DNA of 44,636 bases from Actinomycetes bacterium (lineage in GTDB: Bacteria > Actinomycetota > Acidimicrobiia > Acidimicrobiales > SZUA-35), in the NCBI GenBank assembly GCA_024227975.1, contig JAAETV010000320.1:1-44636 (forward strand), given 5' to 3'. The translations under genes and the position numbers were made by a program. The notes beneath the pieces are model-generated. The model was not told where the DNA came from, did no database searches, and saw only the letters and a program-made list of their open reading frames with translations. The number at the start of each line of letters is the position of its first letter. Position 1 is the stretch's first letter. Shown piece after piece: positions 16,189-25,067 of this stretch.

Positions 16189-17786
16189 TGATTGAGATGC
16201 TGGCCCAGGTCGAGGTTACGACCGTACTCACCCCTGACATCGCTTGGTCCCTGATCTGGCCCTTCGTCATTTTGGCCATCGGCGGGGTCTTGCTGGTCAC
16301 CATCACGTCTCTCGTCCCGGCCCTGCGCGGCGGGGGTTTTCCTGCCGCCTTCACCGGAGCCGTTGCCGTGGTGGCCGGCGGCTTCCTCGTGCCTATCTGG
16401 AGCCGGCTCGAAGACGAAGGCCCGTTCCTCGCCGTGGCCGATGCCATCGGCATCGACGGCTTCACGGTGTTCATCACGGCCGTGATCTGCGTTGCCGTCT
16501 TCTTCTCCGCCATGTTGCTCGACGACTACCTGCGGAGGGAGAACCTGGATGGTCCCGAGTGGTACGTCCTGCTGCTCATGTCGGCTGCCGGTGGCGTCCT
16601 GCTGGCCTCGGCCGAGGATCTCATAGTCACCTTCTTGGGCCTCGAGATCTTGTCCATCGCCGCCTACGTCATGGCCGCTCTCCACCTGCGACGGGCCGAA
16701 TCGCAAGAAGCCGGCTTCAAGTACTTCTTGCTCGGGGCGCTGGCCTCGTCGTTCCTGCTCTACGGCATCGCCCTCGTCTACGGGGCGACCGGCTTCACCT
16801 CACTACGAGCCATTTCGTCGGCTGGAGCCAACGAGGCCGGTCTCAGCCCGGCCACCGAATCGTCGATGATCCTGGTTGGCATGGCCCTCCTCTTGGTCGG
16901 CTTCGCCTTCAAGGTCTCAGCCGCCCCCTTCCACCTCTGGACCCCCGATGTCTATGAGGGAGCGCCGACCCCGGTAGTGGCCTTCATGGCCTCGGGTATC
17001 AAGGTGGCCGGCTTCGCCGGCCTGGTCCGTGTGTTCTGGGTCGGTTTCGGTTCCTACCTGGCCGACTGGCGCCCCATCATCGCCGGGCTGGCCCTACTCA
17101 CCTTGCTTCTCGGCTCGCTGCTCGCTTTGGCCCAGTCCAACGTCAAGCGGATGCTGGCCTACTCGTCGATCACCCACGCCGGGTTCATCCTGGTGGCGGT
17201 ACATGCCGCATCGTCGCCGAGCAGCAGCGGTCTGCTCGGCGGTGAGGCTTTCCTGTTCTACCTGCTGGCCTACACGGTCATGGTGGCGGGGACCTTCGGG
17301 GTCGTCACCATTGTCGGCGGAACCGGGGACGGTGGCCACGACATCGACGACTACAAGGGCCTGTCCCGCCGTCAGCCGGTTCTGGCCGTGATGATGGCGG
17401 TGTTGTTGTTCGCCCAAGCCGGGGTGCCCTTCACCTCCGGCTTCTTCGCCAAGTTCCGGGTGATCGCGGCCGCCGCCTCGGAGGAGTCTTACATCCTGGC
17501 CGGAGCGGCCATGCTGGCTGCTGTCATCGCCGCCGTGCTCTATCTTCGCATCGTGGTCTCGATGTTCCTCATCGAGGGCCCGGAGGAAGCCGCGGCCGAA
17601 GCCAGCGACGACGAGGCCGACGAGGCCACCGAGATCGTGGACACGACCCCCGCACCAGCTCCAGCCTTTTCTGCCGTGTTCGCGGTCGCCATCGCCGCCG
17701 TCGTCACCATCATTTTGGGCCTCCTCCCCGACATCGGGGGCGGTGTCCTCACCGAGGCCGCCGAAGCCCTCTCCGCTTTCCGGTAG
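16188..17786 (+). CDS. nuoN: NADH-quinone oxidoreductase subunit N (operon 1)
   Basis: Third antiporter-like subunit and last gene of operon 1, 532 aa. Signatures are FLGLEILSIAAYVMAA, FKVSAAPFHLWTPDVYEGAPTP (seen around residues 240-263) and NVKRMLAYSSITHAGF. An acidic hydrophilic loop (about 465-485) separates the last helices. ATG 16188 overlaps the nuoM stop by one base; GTG 16185 is possible but sits only ~3 nt from the AGGG ribosome site. A perfect hairpin 46 nt after the stop marks the operon end. Confidence 0.96.
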   Translation: MIEMLAQVEVTTVLTPDIAWSLIWPFVILAIGGVLLVTITSLVPALRGGGFPAAFTGAVAVVAGGFLVPIWSRLEDEGPFLAVADAIGIDGFTVFITAVICVAVFFSAMLLDDYLRRENLDGPEWYVLLLMSAAGGVLLASAEDLIVTFLGLEILSIAAYVMAALHLRRAESQEAGFKYFLLGALASSFLLYGIALVYGATGFTSLRAISSAGANEAGLSPATESSMILVGMALLLVGFAFKVSAAPFHLWTPDVYEGAPTPVVAFMASGIKVAGFAGLVRVFWVGFGSYLADWRPIIAGLALLTLLLGSLLALAQSNVKRMLAYSSITHAGFILVAVHAASSPSSSGLLGGEAFLFYLLAYTVMVAGTFGVVTIVGGTGDGGHDIDDYKGLSRRQPVLAVMMAVLLFAQAGVPFTSGFFAKFRVIAAAASEESYILAGAAMLAAVIAAVLYLRIVVSMFLIEGPEEAAAEASDDEADEATEIVDTTPAPAPAFSAVFAVAIAAVVTIILGLLPDIGGGVLTEAAEALSAFR

Positions 17787-17832
17787 TACTCCGTCTCTCC
17801 GCAGTCGATCCGCCAAGAAGCCATCGCGGAGG

Positions 17833-17858
17833 CCATGATGATCGGGGGATCATCATGG
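17833..17858. terminator. Hairpin between convergent nuoN and dus
   Basis: A perfect 11-bp inverted repeat (CCATGATGATC / GATCATCATGG) with a GGGG loop lies between the ends of nuoN (+) and dus (-). No T-tract follows on either strand, so it is a hairpin-only, possibly bidirectional terminator. Confidence 0.6.
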
Positions 17859-17902
17859 TGATGTCGAGTCTGGCCAAGTAGCCGACCAGCAGTAGCTCCT
17901 CG

Positions 17903-19105
17903 TCAGCCGCCGGATGTGGCGGAATCACCGGCGGCACCGGCCACAGTGTCGTCGTCGGGGTCGTCGAGCCAGCCGTCGGGGAGGGCCACCGTTTGAGGGC
18001 CCCGGGTATGGCCTCGGGTCACCCGCCAGTTCTCGATCGGTAGGTCGGCCTCGGGAACCTGAGCTAGCAGCGAATCCAGATGGTCGAGGCTCTCGATCAA
18101 GCCCAGTTGACCTCGCAGTTCCCCACCGACCGGGTAGCCCTTCAGGTACCAGGACGTGTGCTTGCGGAACTCCCGGATTCCCGTGTGATCACCGAACCAA
18201 TCCACCAGCAGCTCGGCGTGACGCCTCATCACCGGCACCACCCCGGTCGTTGGTGGTGGGGGAGGGACGGGATCGCTCCGGAATGCCGCTGCCAGCTGAC
18301 CGAACAACCAAGGGCGACCAAGACAGCCCCGGCCGATCACGACCCCGTCGCATCCGGTCTCGGCCACCATGGCCAGCGCATCGGATGCATCCCAGATATC
18401 ACCGTTGCCAAGCACCGGGATCGAGGTCACGGCCTGCTTGAGTTTGGCGATCGTCGACCAGTCGGCCTGTCCGCTGTAGAGCTGGGCCACCGTCCGCCCG
18501 TGAAGGGCAACAGCAGCCACCCCGAGGTCCTCCCCAATTCGGCCGGCATCGAGGTAGGTGACATGGTCGTCGTCGATCCCGACTCGGATCTTGATCGTCA
18601 CCGGGACCGCCCCCGCAGCAGTTACCGCAGCGGCAACCACGGCCTCGAAGAGCCGCCGCTTGTAGGGCAAGGCCCCGCCCCCACCATGGCGGGTCACCTT
18701 GCGCACCGGGCACCCGAAGTTCAAGTCGATATGGTCGACCCGTTCCTCACCGACCAAGCGTTCGATGGCTCGGGCCACATAGACAGGGTCGACGGCGGCC
18801 AGCTGAAGGCTGCGGGGCGACTCGTCGGGTGCGAAGCTGGCCAGGTGATCGGTCTTGTCGCTCCCCTCAGACAACGCCCTAGCCGAGATCATCTCGCTCA
18901 CATACAAACCCGCCCCGTACTCACGGCACAGCCGACGAAACGGGGCGTTCGTCACCCCTGCCATAGGGGCCAACACCACCGGCAACTCCACTGACAGTGG
19001 CCCGATCCGAAGCGAGCCAAGAAGCCCAAGCGAGGCATGAGGCCCGGGTGTGGGCCCAGGCTGTGCTGGGCCCTGGGTCGAGGTCGTCGCCGTCATGAGA
19101 TTCAT
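17903..19105 (-). CDS. dus: tRNA-dihydrouridine synthase (DusB-like)
   Basis: FMN-dependent enzyme reducing uridine to dihydrouridine in tRNA D-loops. It shows the TIM-barrel signatures APMAGVTNAPFR (46-57), LNFGCPVRKVTRHGGGGAL with catalytic Cys132, KIRVGID, ALHGRTVAQLYSGQADW, VLGNGDI, and GRGCLGRPWLF of the phosphate-binding end. It is 400 aa; the ~30-residue Pro/Gly-rich N-terminus and the acidic C-terminal tail are outside the core. ATG codons at 19105 and 19096 are both possible starts. It is convergent with nuoN and divergent from the SDR gene, so it is transcribed alone. Confidence 0.93.
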   Translation of the reverse strand: MNLMTATTSTQGPAQPGPTPGPHASLGLLGSLRIGPLSVELPVVLAPMAGVTNAPFRRLCREYGAGLYVSEMISARALSEGSDKTDHLASFAPDESPRSLQLAAVDPVYVARAIERLVGEERVDHIDLNFGCPVRKVTRHGGGGALPYKRRLFEAVVAAAVTAAGAVPVTIKIRVGIDDDHVTYLDAGRIGEDLGVAAVALHGRTVAQLYSGQADWSTIAKLKQAVTSIPVLGNGDIWDASDALAMVAETGCDGVVIGRGCLGRPWLFGQLAAAFRSDPVPPPPPTTGVVPVMRRHAELLVDWFGDHTGIREFRKHTSWYLKGYPVGGELRGQLGLIESLDHLDSLLAQVPEADLPIENWRVTRGHTRGPQTVALPDGWLDDPDDDTVAGAAGDSATSGG

Positions 19106-19185
19106 TTTGCCTGAAACCGGGCGTCGTGCCCCCGAGGTTCTTGTCGTTGCCCGTCCCCGGTCTGCCGACTGGCGTTGGGCGCCAC

Positions 19186-19191
19186 TATGGT
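19186..19191 (+). promoter_or_regulatory. Candidate -10 of a leaderless SDR transcript
   Basis: TATGGT ends 6 nt before the ATG at 19198, and no Shine-Dalgarno sequence lies between, as expected for leaderless actinobacterial mRNAs. Confidence 0.35.
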
Positions 19192-19197
19192 CCCGGT

Positions 19198-20082
19198 ATG
19201 ACTGTTGCCTTGATCACCGGCGCCAACTCTGGGCTCGGCCGCGGTGCCGCGGTCGAGCTGGCCAAGAAAGGTTGGACCGTTTATGGGTCCATGCGCAGCC
19301 TCGACAAGGGGGAGAAGGTGGCGGCCATGGCGGCCGAGGCTGGGGTCACCGTTCACCCCGTCGTGTGCGATGTGACCGACACGGCCTCGGTCAACGCGGC
19401 CGTGGATGAGGTGACCAATGTCGCCGGAAGGATCGACGTGTTGGTCAACAACGCCGGTGTCGGCGGCAACGGGGTGGTCGAGGAATCATCGATCGAGCAC
19501 TATCAAGCGGTCATGGACGTCAACCTCTACGGCACCATCCGTTGCGTTCAGGCCGTCGCTCCCCAGATGCGAGAGAGAGGAGACGGTTGCATCATCAATA
19601 TCTCCTCCGTCGCTGGCGTCATCGCCGCCATCTCCCAGTCACCATACGTGGCCTCGAAGTGGGCCGTCGAGGGCCTCAGCGAGGGGCTGGCCCACGAGTT
19701 GGCTCCATTCGGTATCCGGGTCGCCGTCATCGAGCCCGGCATCATCAAGACGGCGATCTTGGCCAAGAACACCGATGCCCCCAATGCAACCGGCGCCTAC
19801 GCAGCCCACTACCGGCGCCTGTTCGCCTTCTACGCCGCTGGCCTGCGAGATCCTGGCCGACCGGAGGAGGTGGCCGAGGTGATCTACGCCGCCGCCACCG
19901 ATGAGTCACCCCAGTTCCGCTACACCTGTGGGTGGGGCGGCCCCGAGTTGAGCTCCCGCAAACCAGGAGTAGCCGACCGAGACTGGATCGATATGGGCGC
20001 CCTGACCGACGACGCCGACTATGCAGCCCGCTTCCAGCAACTCTTCGGCCTAGATCTGAGTGGAGCTCTGATCGGGGAGTGA
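19198..20082 (+). CDS. Short-chain dehydrogenase/reductase (SDR), substrate unknown
   Basis: NAD(P)-dependent oxidoreductase of the classical SDR family, 294 aa. The Rossmann motif TGANSGLG (7-14), VNNAG (83-87), the serine of NISS (136/137) and Tyr150-x3-Lys154 make a complete catalytic set. The C-terminal ~70 residues follow the usual substrate-binding region, which gives no clear specificity. The ATG at 19198 is used because the TGxxxGxG motif starts directly after it; longer in-frame starts would add a non-homologous segment. There is no neighbour of related function; the GT2 gene 39 nt downstream has its own putative -10. Confidence 0.88.
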   Translation: MTVALITGANSGLGRGAAVELAKKGWTVYGSMRSLDKGEKVAAMAAEAGVTVHPVVCDVTDTASVNAAVDEVTNVAGRIDVLVNNAGVGGNGVVEESSIEHYQAVMDVNLYGTIRCVQAVAPQMRERGDGCIINISSVAGVIAAISQSPYVASKWAVEGLSEGLAHELAPFGIRVAVIEPGIIKTAILAKNTDAPNATGAYAAHYRRLFAFYAAGLRDPGRPEEVAEVIYAAATDESPQFRYTCGWGGPELSSRKPGVADRDWIDMGALTDDADYAARFQQLFGLDLSGALIGE

Positions 20083-20106
20083 CCCCCATCTGCTTGTCGA
20101 TGCATC

Positions 20107-20112
20107 TAGGCT
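20107..20112 (+). promoter_or_regulatory. Candidate -10 of the GT2 gene
   Basis: TAGGCT lies 9 nt before the ATG at 20122, with no ribosome site between. It fits the recurrent TAGGnT-start spacing seen at 21159, 32553, 36867 and 43683. Confidence 0.35.
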
Positions 20113-20121
20113 CGAAGCATC

Positions 20122-21045
20122 ATGAGCAGCCACGAGATATCCGTGGTGTTGCCGGCCTACAACGAAGCCGACAACCTCAAAGCCGTCATTACTGAGCTCC
20201 GCCCCATCCTGGCCCGGGGCTTCGACCGATGGCAGATCCTGGTGGTTGACGACGGCAGTACCGATGACACCCGTAGGATCCTGTCCGAGCTCCAGGAAGA
20301 GAATCCTGAGCTGGCCGTCATCACCCAGCGCCGCAATTTCGGCAAATCCGAAGCGTTGCGTGTCGCCTTTGAGGCCGTCGATGCCGATCTGGTGGCCCTG
20401 ATGGACGCCGACGGCCAAGATGATCCGAGCGAGTTGAACAAGATGCTGGTCTCCATCGAGCAGGGTTTTGATCTCGTCACGGGGCGACGATCCATTCGCA
20501 ATGACCGTTTCGTCAAACGCGCCACTTCCCGCTTCTACAACTGGTGTACGGCCAAGGTGAGTGGGGTCGACGGCCGCGATTTCAACAGTGGGTTCAAATT
20601 GATGAGGGGTGAGGTTGTCGATGACCTGGACATGTACGGGGAAATGCACCGCTACATCCCACCCCTGGCCGAGTGGGCCGGATACCGCTCGGTAGAAGTC
20701 GACGTCAATCATCGGGAGCGTCTGGCCGGACATTCGAAGTTCGGAAGAGCCCGGTTCTGGCGCGGCTTCTTCGATCTCATCACCGTCAAGTTCCTCACCA
20801 CCTACGACAGCCGCCCCTTCCACCTCATCGGTTCGGCCGGTGTCCTGTGCGGGCTGATCGGCTCGATGTTGCTGGTCTGGATGGCCATCGAGAAGCTGCA
20901 GGGCAACGGAATCGGCACCCGACCGGCCCTTACCACCGGGGTGCTGCTGGTCGTCGTTTCGGTCCAACTGATCTCAGTTGGATTGTTGGCTGAGCTGTTC
21001 GTGCATCACACTCGACGCCAAAAAGGTGGCCGCGGCCGCCGCTGA
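20122..21045 (+). CDS. GT2 family glycosyltransferase, polyprenyl-phosphate type
   Basis: Membrane-anchored glycosyltransferase of the DPM1/GtrB-like group, expected to transfer a sugar from a nucleotide-sugar to polyprenyl phosphate on the cytoplasmic face. Features are VVLPAYNEADNL near the N-terminus, the nucleotide-binding VVDDGSTDDT (41-50), the metal-binding DADGQDDP and a later R..GHSKFG segment (HRERLAGHSKFG). Two hydrophobic helices near residues 232-256 and 270-292 form the C-terminal membrane anchor, and the tail is basic (RRQKGGRGRR). It is 307 aa, typical for GtrB-like proteins. The sugar is unknown; no flippase or acceptor transferase is adjacent. Confidence 0.88.
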   Translation: MSSHEISVVLPAYNEADNLKAVITELRPILARGFDRWQILVVDDGSTDDTRRILSELQEENPELAVITQRRNFGKSEALRVAFEAVDADLVALMDADGQDDPSELNKMLVSIEQGFDLVTGRRSIRNDRFVKRATSRFYNWCTAKVSGVDGRDFNSGFKLMRGEVVDDLDMYGEMHRYIPPLAEWAGYRSVEVDVNHRERLAGHSKFGRARFWRGFFDLITVKFLTTYDSRPFHLIGSAGVLCGLIGSMLLVWMAIEKLQGNGIGTRPALTTGVLLVVVSVQLISVGLLAELFVHHTRRQKGGRGRR

Positions 21046-21083
21046 CCCTCTCGGCTCGGTCGGCGACTAGGAGGGTCAGCGGC
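21038..21083 (+). terminator. Hairpin overlapping the GT2 stop codon
   Basis: A perfect 13-bp inverted repeat (GCCGCTGACCCTC / GAGGGTCAGCGGC) with a 20-nt loop spans the stop of the glycosyltransferase gene and lies before nuoA2. It would insulate the second nuo cluster from upstream transcription. No T-tract is present. Confidence 0.5.
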
Positions 21084-21134
21084 CCCGGCCCCCCAGGCCG
21101 GGTATATTCCAACAGAATGTCATACAGCTGGATC

Positions 21135-21164
21135 TTGGATCGGCGCCTTTTGCGCAGGTAGGCT
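21135..21164 (+). promoter_or_regulatory. Candidate promoter of nuo cluster 2
   Basis: TTGGAT (21135-21140) and TAGGCT (21159-21164) are 18 nt apart; the -10 ends 8 nt before the GTG of nuoA2 at 21173. There is no Shine-Dalgarno in that gap, so the transcript is probably leaderless. Confidence 0.5.
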
Positions 21165-21172
21165 CGCCATTC

Positions 21173-21538
21173 GTGTCGAACTTCCTCCGCGAGTATTTGC
21201 TCGTCATCTTGTTCGCCGTGCTCGCCTGTGGTGTCGTCGGTGGCTTTATTGGGCTGGCGTCGCTGATCCGCCCCAAACGTCCGACGGATGCGAAGATCGA
21301 GAACTATGAGAGTGGGGTCGACCCGGTGGGATCCGGCTGGTCTCAAAGCCAGATCCGGTACTACATCTTCGCCCTGTTGTTCGTGATGTTCGACGTGGAA
21401 GCTGTCTTCATTTTCCCGTGGGCCACCCGGCTCGAAGCGTACAGCTACTTCGGCCTCGTCGAGATGGTCATCTTCATATTCATTCTTGCCCTCGGCCTCG
21501 CCTACGCGTGGCGCAAGGGCGTCCTGCGCTGGGCCTGA
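21173..21538 (+). CDS. nuoA: NADH-quinone oxidoreductase subunit A (cluster 2)
   Basis: Second NuoA paralogue, 121 aa with three helices and the FDVEAVFIFPWA signature. The conserved loop cysteine is replaced: YESG with Ser47, versus YECG in NuoA1. It has no C-terminal extension. The two copies are clearly divergent, so this is not a recent tandem duplicate. The GTG start is probably leaderless. The next gene is nuoC after 40 nt; nuoB, normally here, is absent. Confidence 0.93.
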   Translation: MSNFLREYLLVILFAVLACGVVGGFIGLASLIRPKRPTDAKIENYESGVDPVGSGWSQSQIRYYIFALLFVMFDVEAVFIFPWATRLEAYSYFGLVEMVIFIFILALGLAYAWRKGVLRWA

Positions 21539-21578
21539 GAAGCAGTGCGGAAACAGACAACGGTCAGGGGAGATGAGC

Positions 21579-22274
21579 ATGGGAGACACCGAGGGAGCTG
21601 AAGAGCTGGCTGTCGACGAAGCCAGGGGAGCTCTGCTGGAAGCACTCGAGCTGGACCTTGGGGATGCCATCGTTGGCACCCACCTCGAGCCAGGCCGGGA
21701 TCTCTGGATTCGGGTCAACCACGAGGTTTGGGCTTCGACCGCTGACTATCTCCGCAACCGGCAGCGGTTCCGATTCTTCGACTGGCTTTCCGTCGTCGAT
21801 TGGCTTCCATCACCCTACGGGCGCAGCCTCGAAGCCGAAGTCGACGGGAATCCCTCGGATCCCCCTGGGGCTGGAGATGCTGGCTCCGAGGAAGACAACA
21901 CTCTCAACAGTGGGGTTACCGGCGGTTCCTCCCGGTTCCAGATGATGGCTCGAGTCCACAATCTGACCGCCTCCCTCGGCCTGACTATCAAGGCCGACCT
22001 CGGGCCTGACCTCGCCATCGCCACCTGGACCGAGCAATACCCCGGCGCCGATTGGCATGAGCGGGAGGCGTGGGAGATGTTCGGCGTGACCTTCCTCGGC
22101 CACCCCGGCCTGCGGCATCTCTACCTTCCCAGTGGTTTCGAGGGCCACCCGATGCGAAAGGACTACCCCCTGTTGGCCCGCCTGGTGAAGCCCTGGCCGG
22201 GAATCGTCGACGTTGAGCCGATGCCGCCGCTCCCTTCAGCCGCCAACGGAGCTCCGGAAGGTGGTGGCTCGTGA
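21579..22274 (+). CDS. nuoC: NADH-quinone oxidoreductase subunit C (cluster 2)
   Basis: Second NuoC, 231 aa. The core ends with YPGADWHEREAWEMFGV and GHPMRKDYPL, the family signature. A hydrophilic insert at about residues 84-115 interrupts the first half. ATG 21579 is preferred over ATG 21573 because the AGGGGAG ribosome site (21566-21572) is 6 nt away. It begins where nuoB should lie in a standard cluster. It overlaps nuoD2 by 4 nt (GTGA). Confidence 0.92.
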   Translation: MGDTEGAEELAVDEARGALLEALELDLGDAIVGTHLEPGRDLWIRVNHEVWASTADYLRNRQRFRFFDWLSVVDWLPSPYGRSLEAEVDGNPSDPPGAGDAGSEEDNTLNSGVTGGSSRFQMMARVHNLTASLGLTIKADLGPDLAIATWTEQYPGADWHEREAWEMFGVTFLGHPGLRHLYLPSGFEGHPMRKDYPLLARLVKPWPGIVDVEPMPPLPSAANGAPEGGGS

Positions 22275-23515
22275 GCACAACCGAATCAGGTGTCGGCCGT
22301 TCGGCTGCCGACGGAATCGCTCCAGACGACGTCGTCAGCCCCGAAGCCCGGCGCCAGCTGGCCTATATCGCGGCCCAGGCCGCCGACTCCAGGGTCAATG
22401 TCGAGCTCGAAACCGAGGGCATGACACTCAACATCGGGCCCCAGCACCCTGCCACCCACGGCACCCTGCGCATCGTGGCCCGGCTCGACGGTGAGCAGGT
22501 CATCAAGGCCGATCCTGTTATGGGCTACATGCACCGGGGCTACGAGAAGCTGGCCGAGGTCCGCACCTACCCCCAGATCACTGCCCTGGTCAATCGCATC
22601 GACTGGCTCGGGAGCTTCGCAAACGAGGTCCCGTTCATCCTGGCCAGTGAGCGGCTCATGGGTATCGAAGCCCCACCCCGAGCCCAGTGGATCCGCACCA
22701 TCCTCTTCGAGCTCGCTCGGATCTCGAACTTGACCTTGTTCCTGGGTGACATGGGGGTCCAGCTCGGTGCTGTCAGCCCCGTGTTCTACGCCTTCCGTGA
22801 TCGTGAACACGTCCTGAACCAGATCGAAGCCGCCACCGGCGGACGGTTCCACCCCAACTTCGACCGGATCGGGGGCGTCAAGGACGACCTCCCCGCCGGC
22901 TGGATCACCGAGACCAAGCGGTCCCTGGACAAGATCCGGTCCTTCTGTCAAGAGATGGAGGATCTCCTCGTCGGGAACGAGATTTTCACGACCAGGACCC
23001 GCGGCATCGGGGTCATCCCTCCCGACGTTGGCCTGTCGTATGGCTTGAGCGGGGCCAACATCCGGGCCTCCGGTGTCGACTGGGACCTCAGGCGAGATGT
23101 CCCCCCGGGCCAGCCATCGGGTTTGGTCTACGACCAGATCGACTGGAAGGTCTGGATCCACCCCGACGGTGACTCCTTCGCCCGCTACTGGGTCCGACTC
23201 CAAGAGGTCCGCGAGTCGTGCAACATCGTCGAGCAACTCCTCGACGGACTACCCAGTGGGCCGATCATGGCCAAGGTACCCCGCATCATCAAGGTGCCTG
23301 AGGGGGAGGCATATGTTGCCACCGAGAATCCCCTCGGTGCCATGGGCTACTACATCATCAGCCAGGGAGGATTGGAGCCGTTCCGGGTCAAGATCCGCTC
23401 GGCCAGCTTCTCCAACATGTCCATCGCCCCCTGGCTACTCGAGGGGACCTATGTGCCGGACGTGGTGACCATCCTGGCCTCCCTCTACTTCATCTTGGGA
23501 GATATCGACCGGTGA
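22271..23515 (+). CDS. nuoD: NADH-quinone oxidoreductase subunit D (cluster 2)
   Basis: Second NuoD, 414 aa, GTG start. The fold signatures are intact (NIGPQHPATHG with His63; GYMHRGYEKLAE; RGIGVIPP; the end YFILGDIDR). Compared with Nqo4, the arginine near N2 is kept (Arg109, NRIDW), but the quinone-contacting Tyr87 position is Trp112 and the Asp139 position is Gln164. The His169 position is His194 (RFHPNFDRIGG), whereas NuoD1 has Asn there. The two NuoD proteins therefore differ at three of the five inspected quinone/N2-site residues. It overlaps nuoH2 by 4 nt. Confidence 0.95.
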   Translation: MSTTESGVGRSAADGIAPDDVVSPEARRQLAYIAAQAADSRVNVELETEGMTLNIGPQHPATHGTLRIVARLDGEQVIKADPVMGYMHRGYEKLAEVRTYPQITALVNRIDWLGSFANEVPFILASERLMGIEAPPRAQWIRTILFELARISNLTLFLGDMGVQLGAVSPVFYAFRDREHVLNQIEAATGGRFHPNFDRIGGVKDDLPAGWITETKRSLDKIRSFCQEMEDLLVGNEIFTTRTRGIGVIPPDVGLSYGLSGANIRASGVDWDLRRDVPPGQPSGLVYDQIDWKVWIHPDGDSFARYWVRLQEVRESCNIVEQLLDGLPSGPIMAKVPRIIKVPEGEAYVATENPLGAMGYYIISQGGLEPFRVKIRSASFSNMSIAPWLLEGTYVPDVVTILASLYFILGDIDR

Positions 23516-24567
23516 CCTACACACTTGCTGCCGAGTTCTCGTATGGGTGGACGATCTTCAAGTTGGCGATGGCGTTCGTCGCGGTGCTGATCCCGGCCGG
23601 GGGCACCGTCTACCTCTACCTGTTCAAGATGGTCAGTTTCATGCAGAGCCGGCTCGGGCCCATGGAGGCCGGCCCCTACGGGTCGCTGCAGCTCATGGCT
23701 GAAGTGGGCAAGAACGTCCAGAAGGAAGACATCATCCCGGCCAAGGCCGACCGTTTCGTGTTCGCCGCCGCCCCCTACGTCGTGCTGATCAGCACCTTCC
23801 TGTTGGTCCTGGTCATCCCCTTCGGGCCCGATGCCCTCTTCGCCGACTTCGATACTGGTGTCTTCTTCGCCCTCGCTGTTACCTCGATCTCGGTCATCGG
23901 CATCCTGATGGCGGGCTGGGCCAGCGCCTCGAAGTACTCCCTCCTCGGCGGGCTCCGGGCCGCTGGGCAGCTCATCGCCTACGAGCTGCCTCTGGTACTG
24001 GCGGTCGTCGGTGTGGTCATTCAGGCCGGCACCCTCAACCTGCAGGGCATCGTGATGGCTCAGGTCAACGGGGAGATCTTCGGCTGGGGTGGGATCGGGA
24101 ATCCCTTCTTCATCACCCAGGTCGTCGGCTTCTTCATCTTCTTCATCGCGGTCCAGGCCGAGCTGACCCAAACCCCATTCGATATGCCGATCGCTGAGTC
24201 AGAGCTCGTCACCGGCTACATCACCGAGTATTCGGGCTTCCGCTTCCTGATGTTCTTCATCGCCGAGTTCGCTACGGCAAACATCTTCGCCTTTCTCGGC
24301 TCGGTCCTCTTCCTCGGAGGTTGGGCCGTACCCCCGTTCGTGACCGACCTGTTCGGCATCGATCCCGACTCGAACGTCATGAACTTCATCGGCCCGCTGG
24401 TAATGATGACGAAGATGCTGCTGCTGACCTTCGTCATCTATTGGGTCCGTTTCACCTACCCCCGTTTCCGGGAAGACCAGCTCCAGAAATTCGCGTGGAA
24501 GATCCTGATCCCACTGGCCCTGGTGAACATCGCTGTCACTGGCCTGCTGAAGGTGGTGTTCGTCTGA
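23512..24567 (+). CDS. nuoH: NADH-quinone oxidoreductase subunit H (cluster 2)
   Basis: Second NuoH, 351 aa, about eight helices. Conserved pieces are [30 protein letters not shown] and [21 protein letters not shown], so the acidic quinone-channel loop is intact. It lacks the extra C-terminal helix of NuoH1. The GTG start lies in a 4-nt overlap with nuoD2; the stop overlaps nuoI2 by one base. Confidence 0.95.
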   Translation: MTYTLAAEFSYGWTIFKLAMAFVAVLIPAGGTVYLYLFKMVSFMQSRLGPMEAGPYGSLQLMAEVGKNVQKEDIIPAKADRFVFAAAPYVVLISTFLLVLVIPFGPDALFADFDTGVFFALAVTSISVIGILMAGWASASKYSLLGGLRAAGQLIAYELPLVLAVVGVVIQAGTLNLQGIVMAQVNGEIFGWGGIGNPFFITQVVGFFIFFIAVQAELTQTPFDMPIAESELVTGYITEYSGFRFLMFFIAEFATANIFAFLGSVLFLGGWAVPPFVTDLFGIDPDSNVMNFIGPLVMMTKMLLLTFVIYWVRFTYPRFREDQLQKFAWKILIPLALVNIAVTGLLKVVFV

Positions 24568-25067
24568 TGGGGCTCGTACCCGGCGTAATCAAAGGACTTG
24601 GGGTCACCCTCGGGGAGATCACCAAGACAGTTGTCAAGGGGGCGCAGACCGTCCAGTACCCCCACGAGAAGGAGGAGCCTCCTCCTCGGGCGCGGGGAGT
24701 GATCGCCCTCCAGGAGGAGAACTGCACCGCCTGCATGTTGTGCGCTCGGGAGTGCCCCGACTGGTGCATCTATATCGAGGCTCACAAGGAGCTCGGTCCT
24801 CCCCGTCGGCCTGGGGGCAAACCCCGCCAGGTCAACAAGCTCGACCGCTTCGACATCGACTACGGCCTCTGCATGTACTGCGGGATATGTGTCGAAGTGT
24901 GCCCCTTCGAGGCATTGTTCTGGAGTCCGGAGTATGAGTACTCCGAGCTGCGCATCGCTGATCTCCTCCATGACAAGACCCGACTCGGGCACTGGATGGA
25001 GACCGTCCCCGACTTCGAGCCATACGAGTCAGGCTCGGAGGCCAAAGTACTGAAGGTGCCTCGATGA
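24567..25067 (+). CDS. nuoI: NADH-quinone oxidoreductase subunit I (cluster 2)
   Basis: Second ferredoxin-type subunit, 166 aa, with both [4Fe-4S] motifs complete (Cys53/56/59/63 and Cys102/105/108/112). With no NuoE, F or G in the cluster, it is the outermost cluster-encoded electron carrier and the plausible docking point for an external donor such as ferredoxin, by analogy with cyanobacterial NDH-1 and archaeal Fpo; that donor is inference. The start ATG overlaps the nuoH2 stop; the 3' end overlaps nuoJ2 by 4 nt. Confidence 0.95.
   Translation: MGLVPGVIKGLGVTLGEITKTVVKGAQTVQYPHEKEEPPPRARGVIALQEENCTACMLCARECPDWCIYIEAHKELGPPRRPGGKPRQVNKLDRFDIDYGLCMYCGICVEVCPFEALFWSPEYEYSELRIADLLHDKTRLGHWMETVPDFEPYESGSEAKVLKVPR

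Noticed and set aside
21539..21578. Remnant of nuoB between nuoA2 and nuoC2
   Set aside because: The 40 nt carry a ribosome site but no sequence resembling either end of nuoB.
22271..22561. Idea that only NuoD2 carries the NDUFAF7 target arginine because it has HRG where NuoD1 has HTG
   Set aside because: The modified arginine corresponds to the Arg in the later RMDY/RIDW motif, which is present in both proteins (Arg119 and Arg109).
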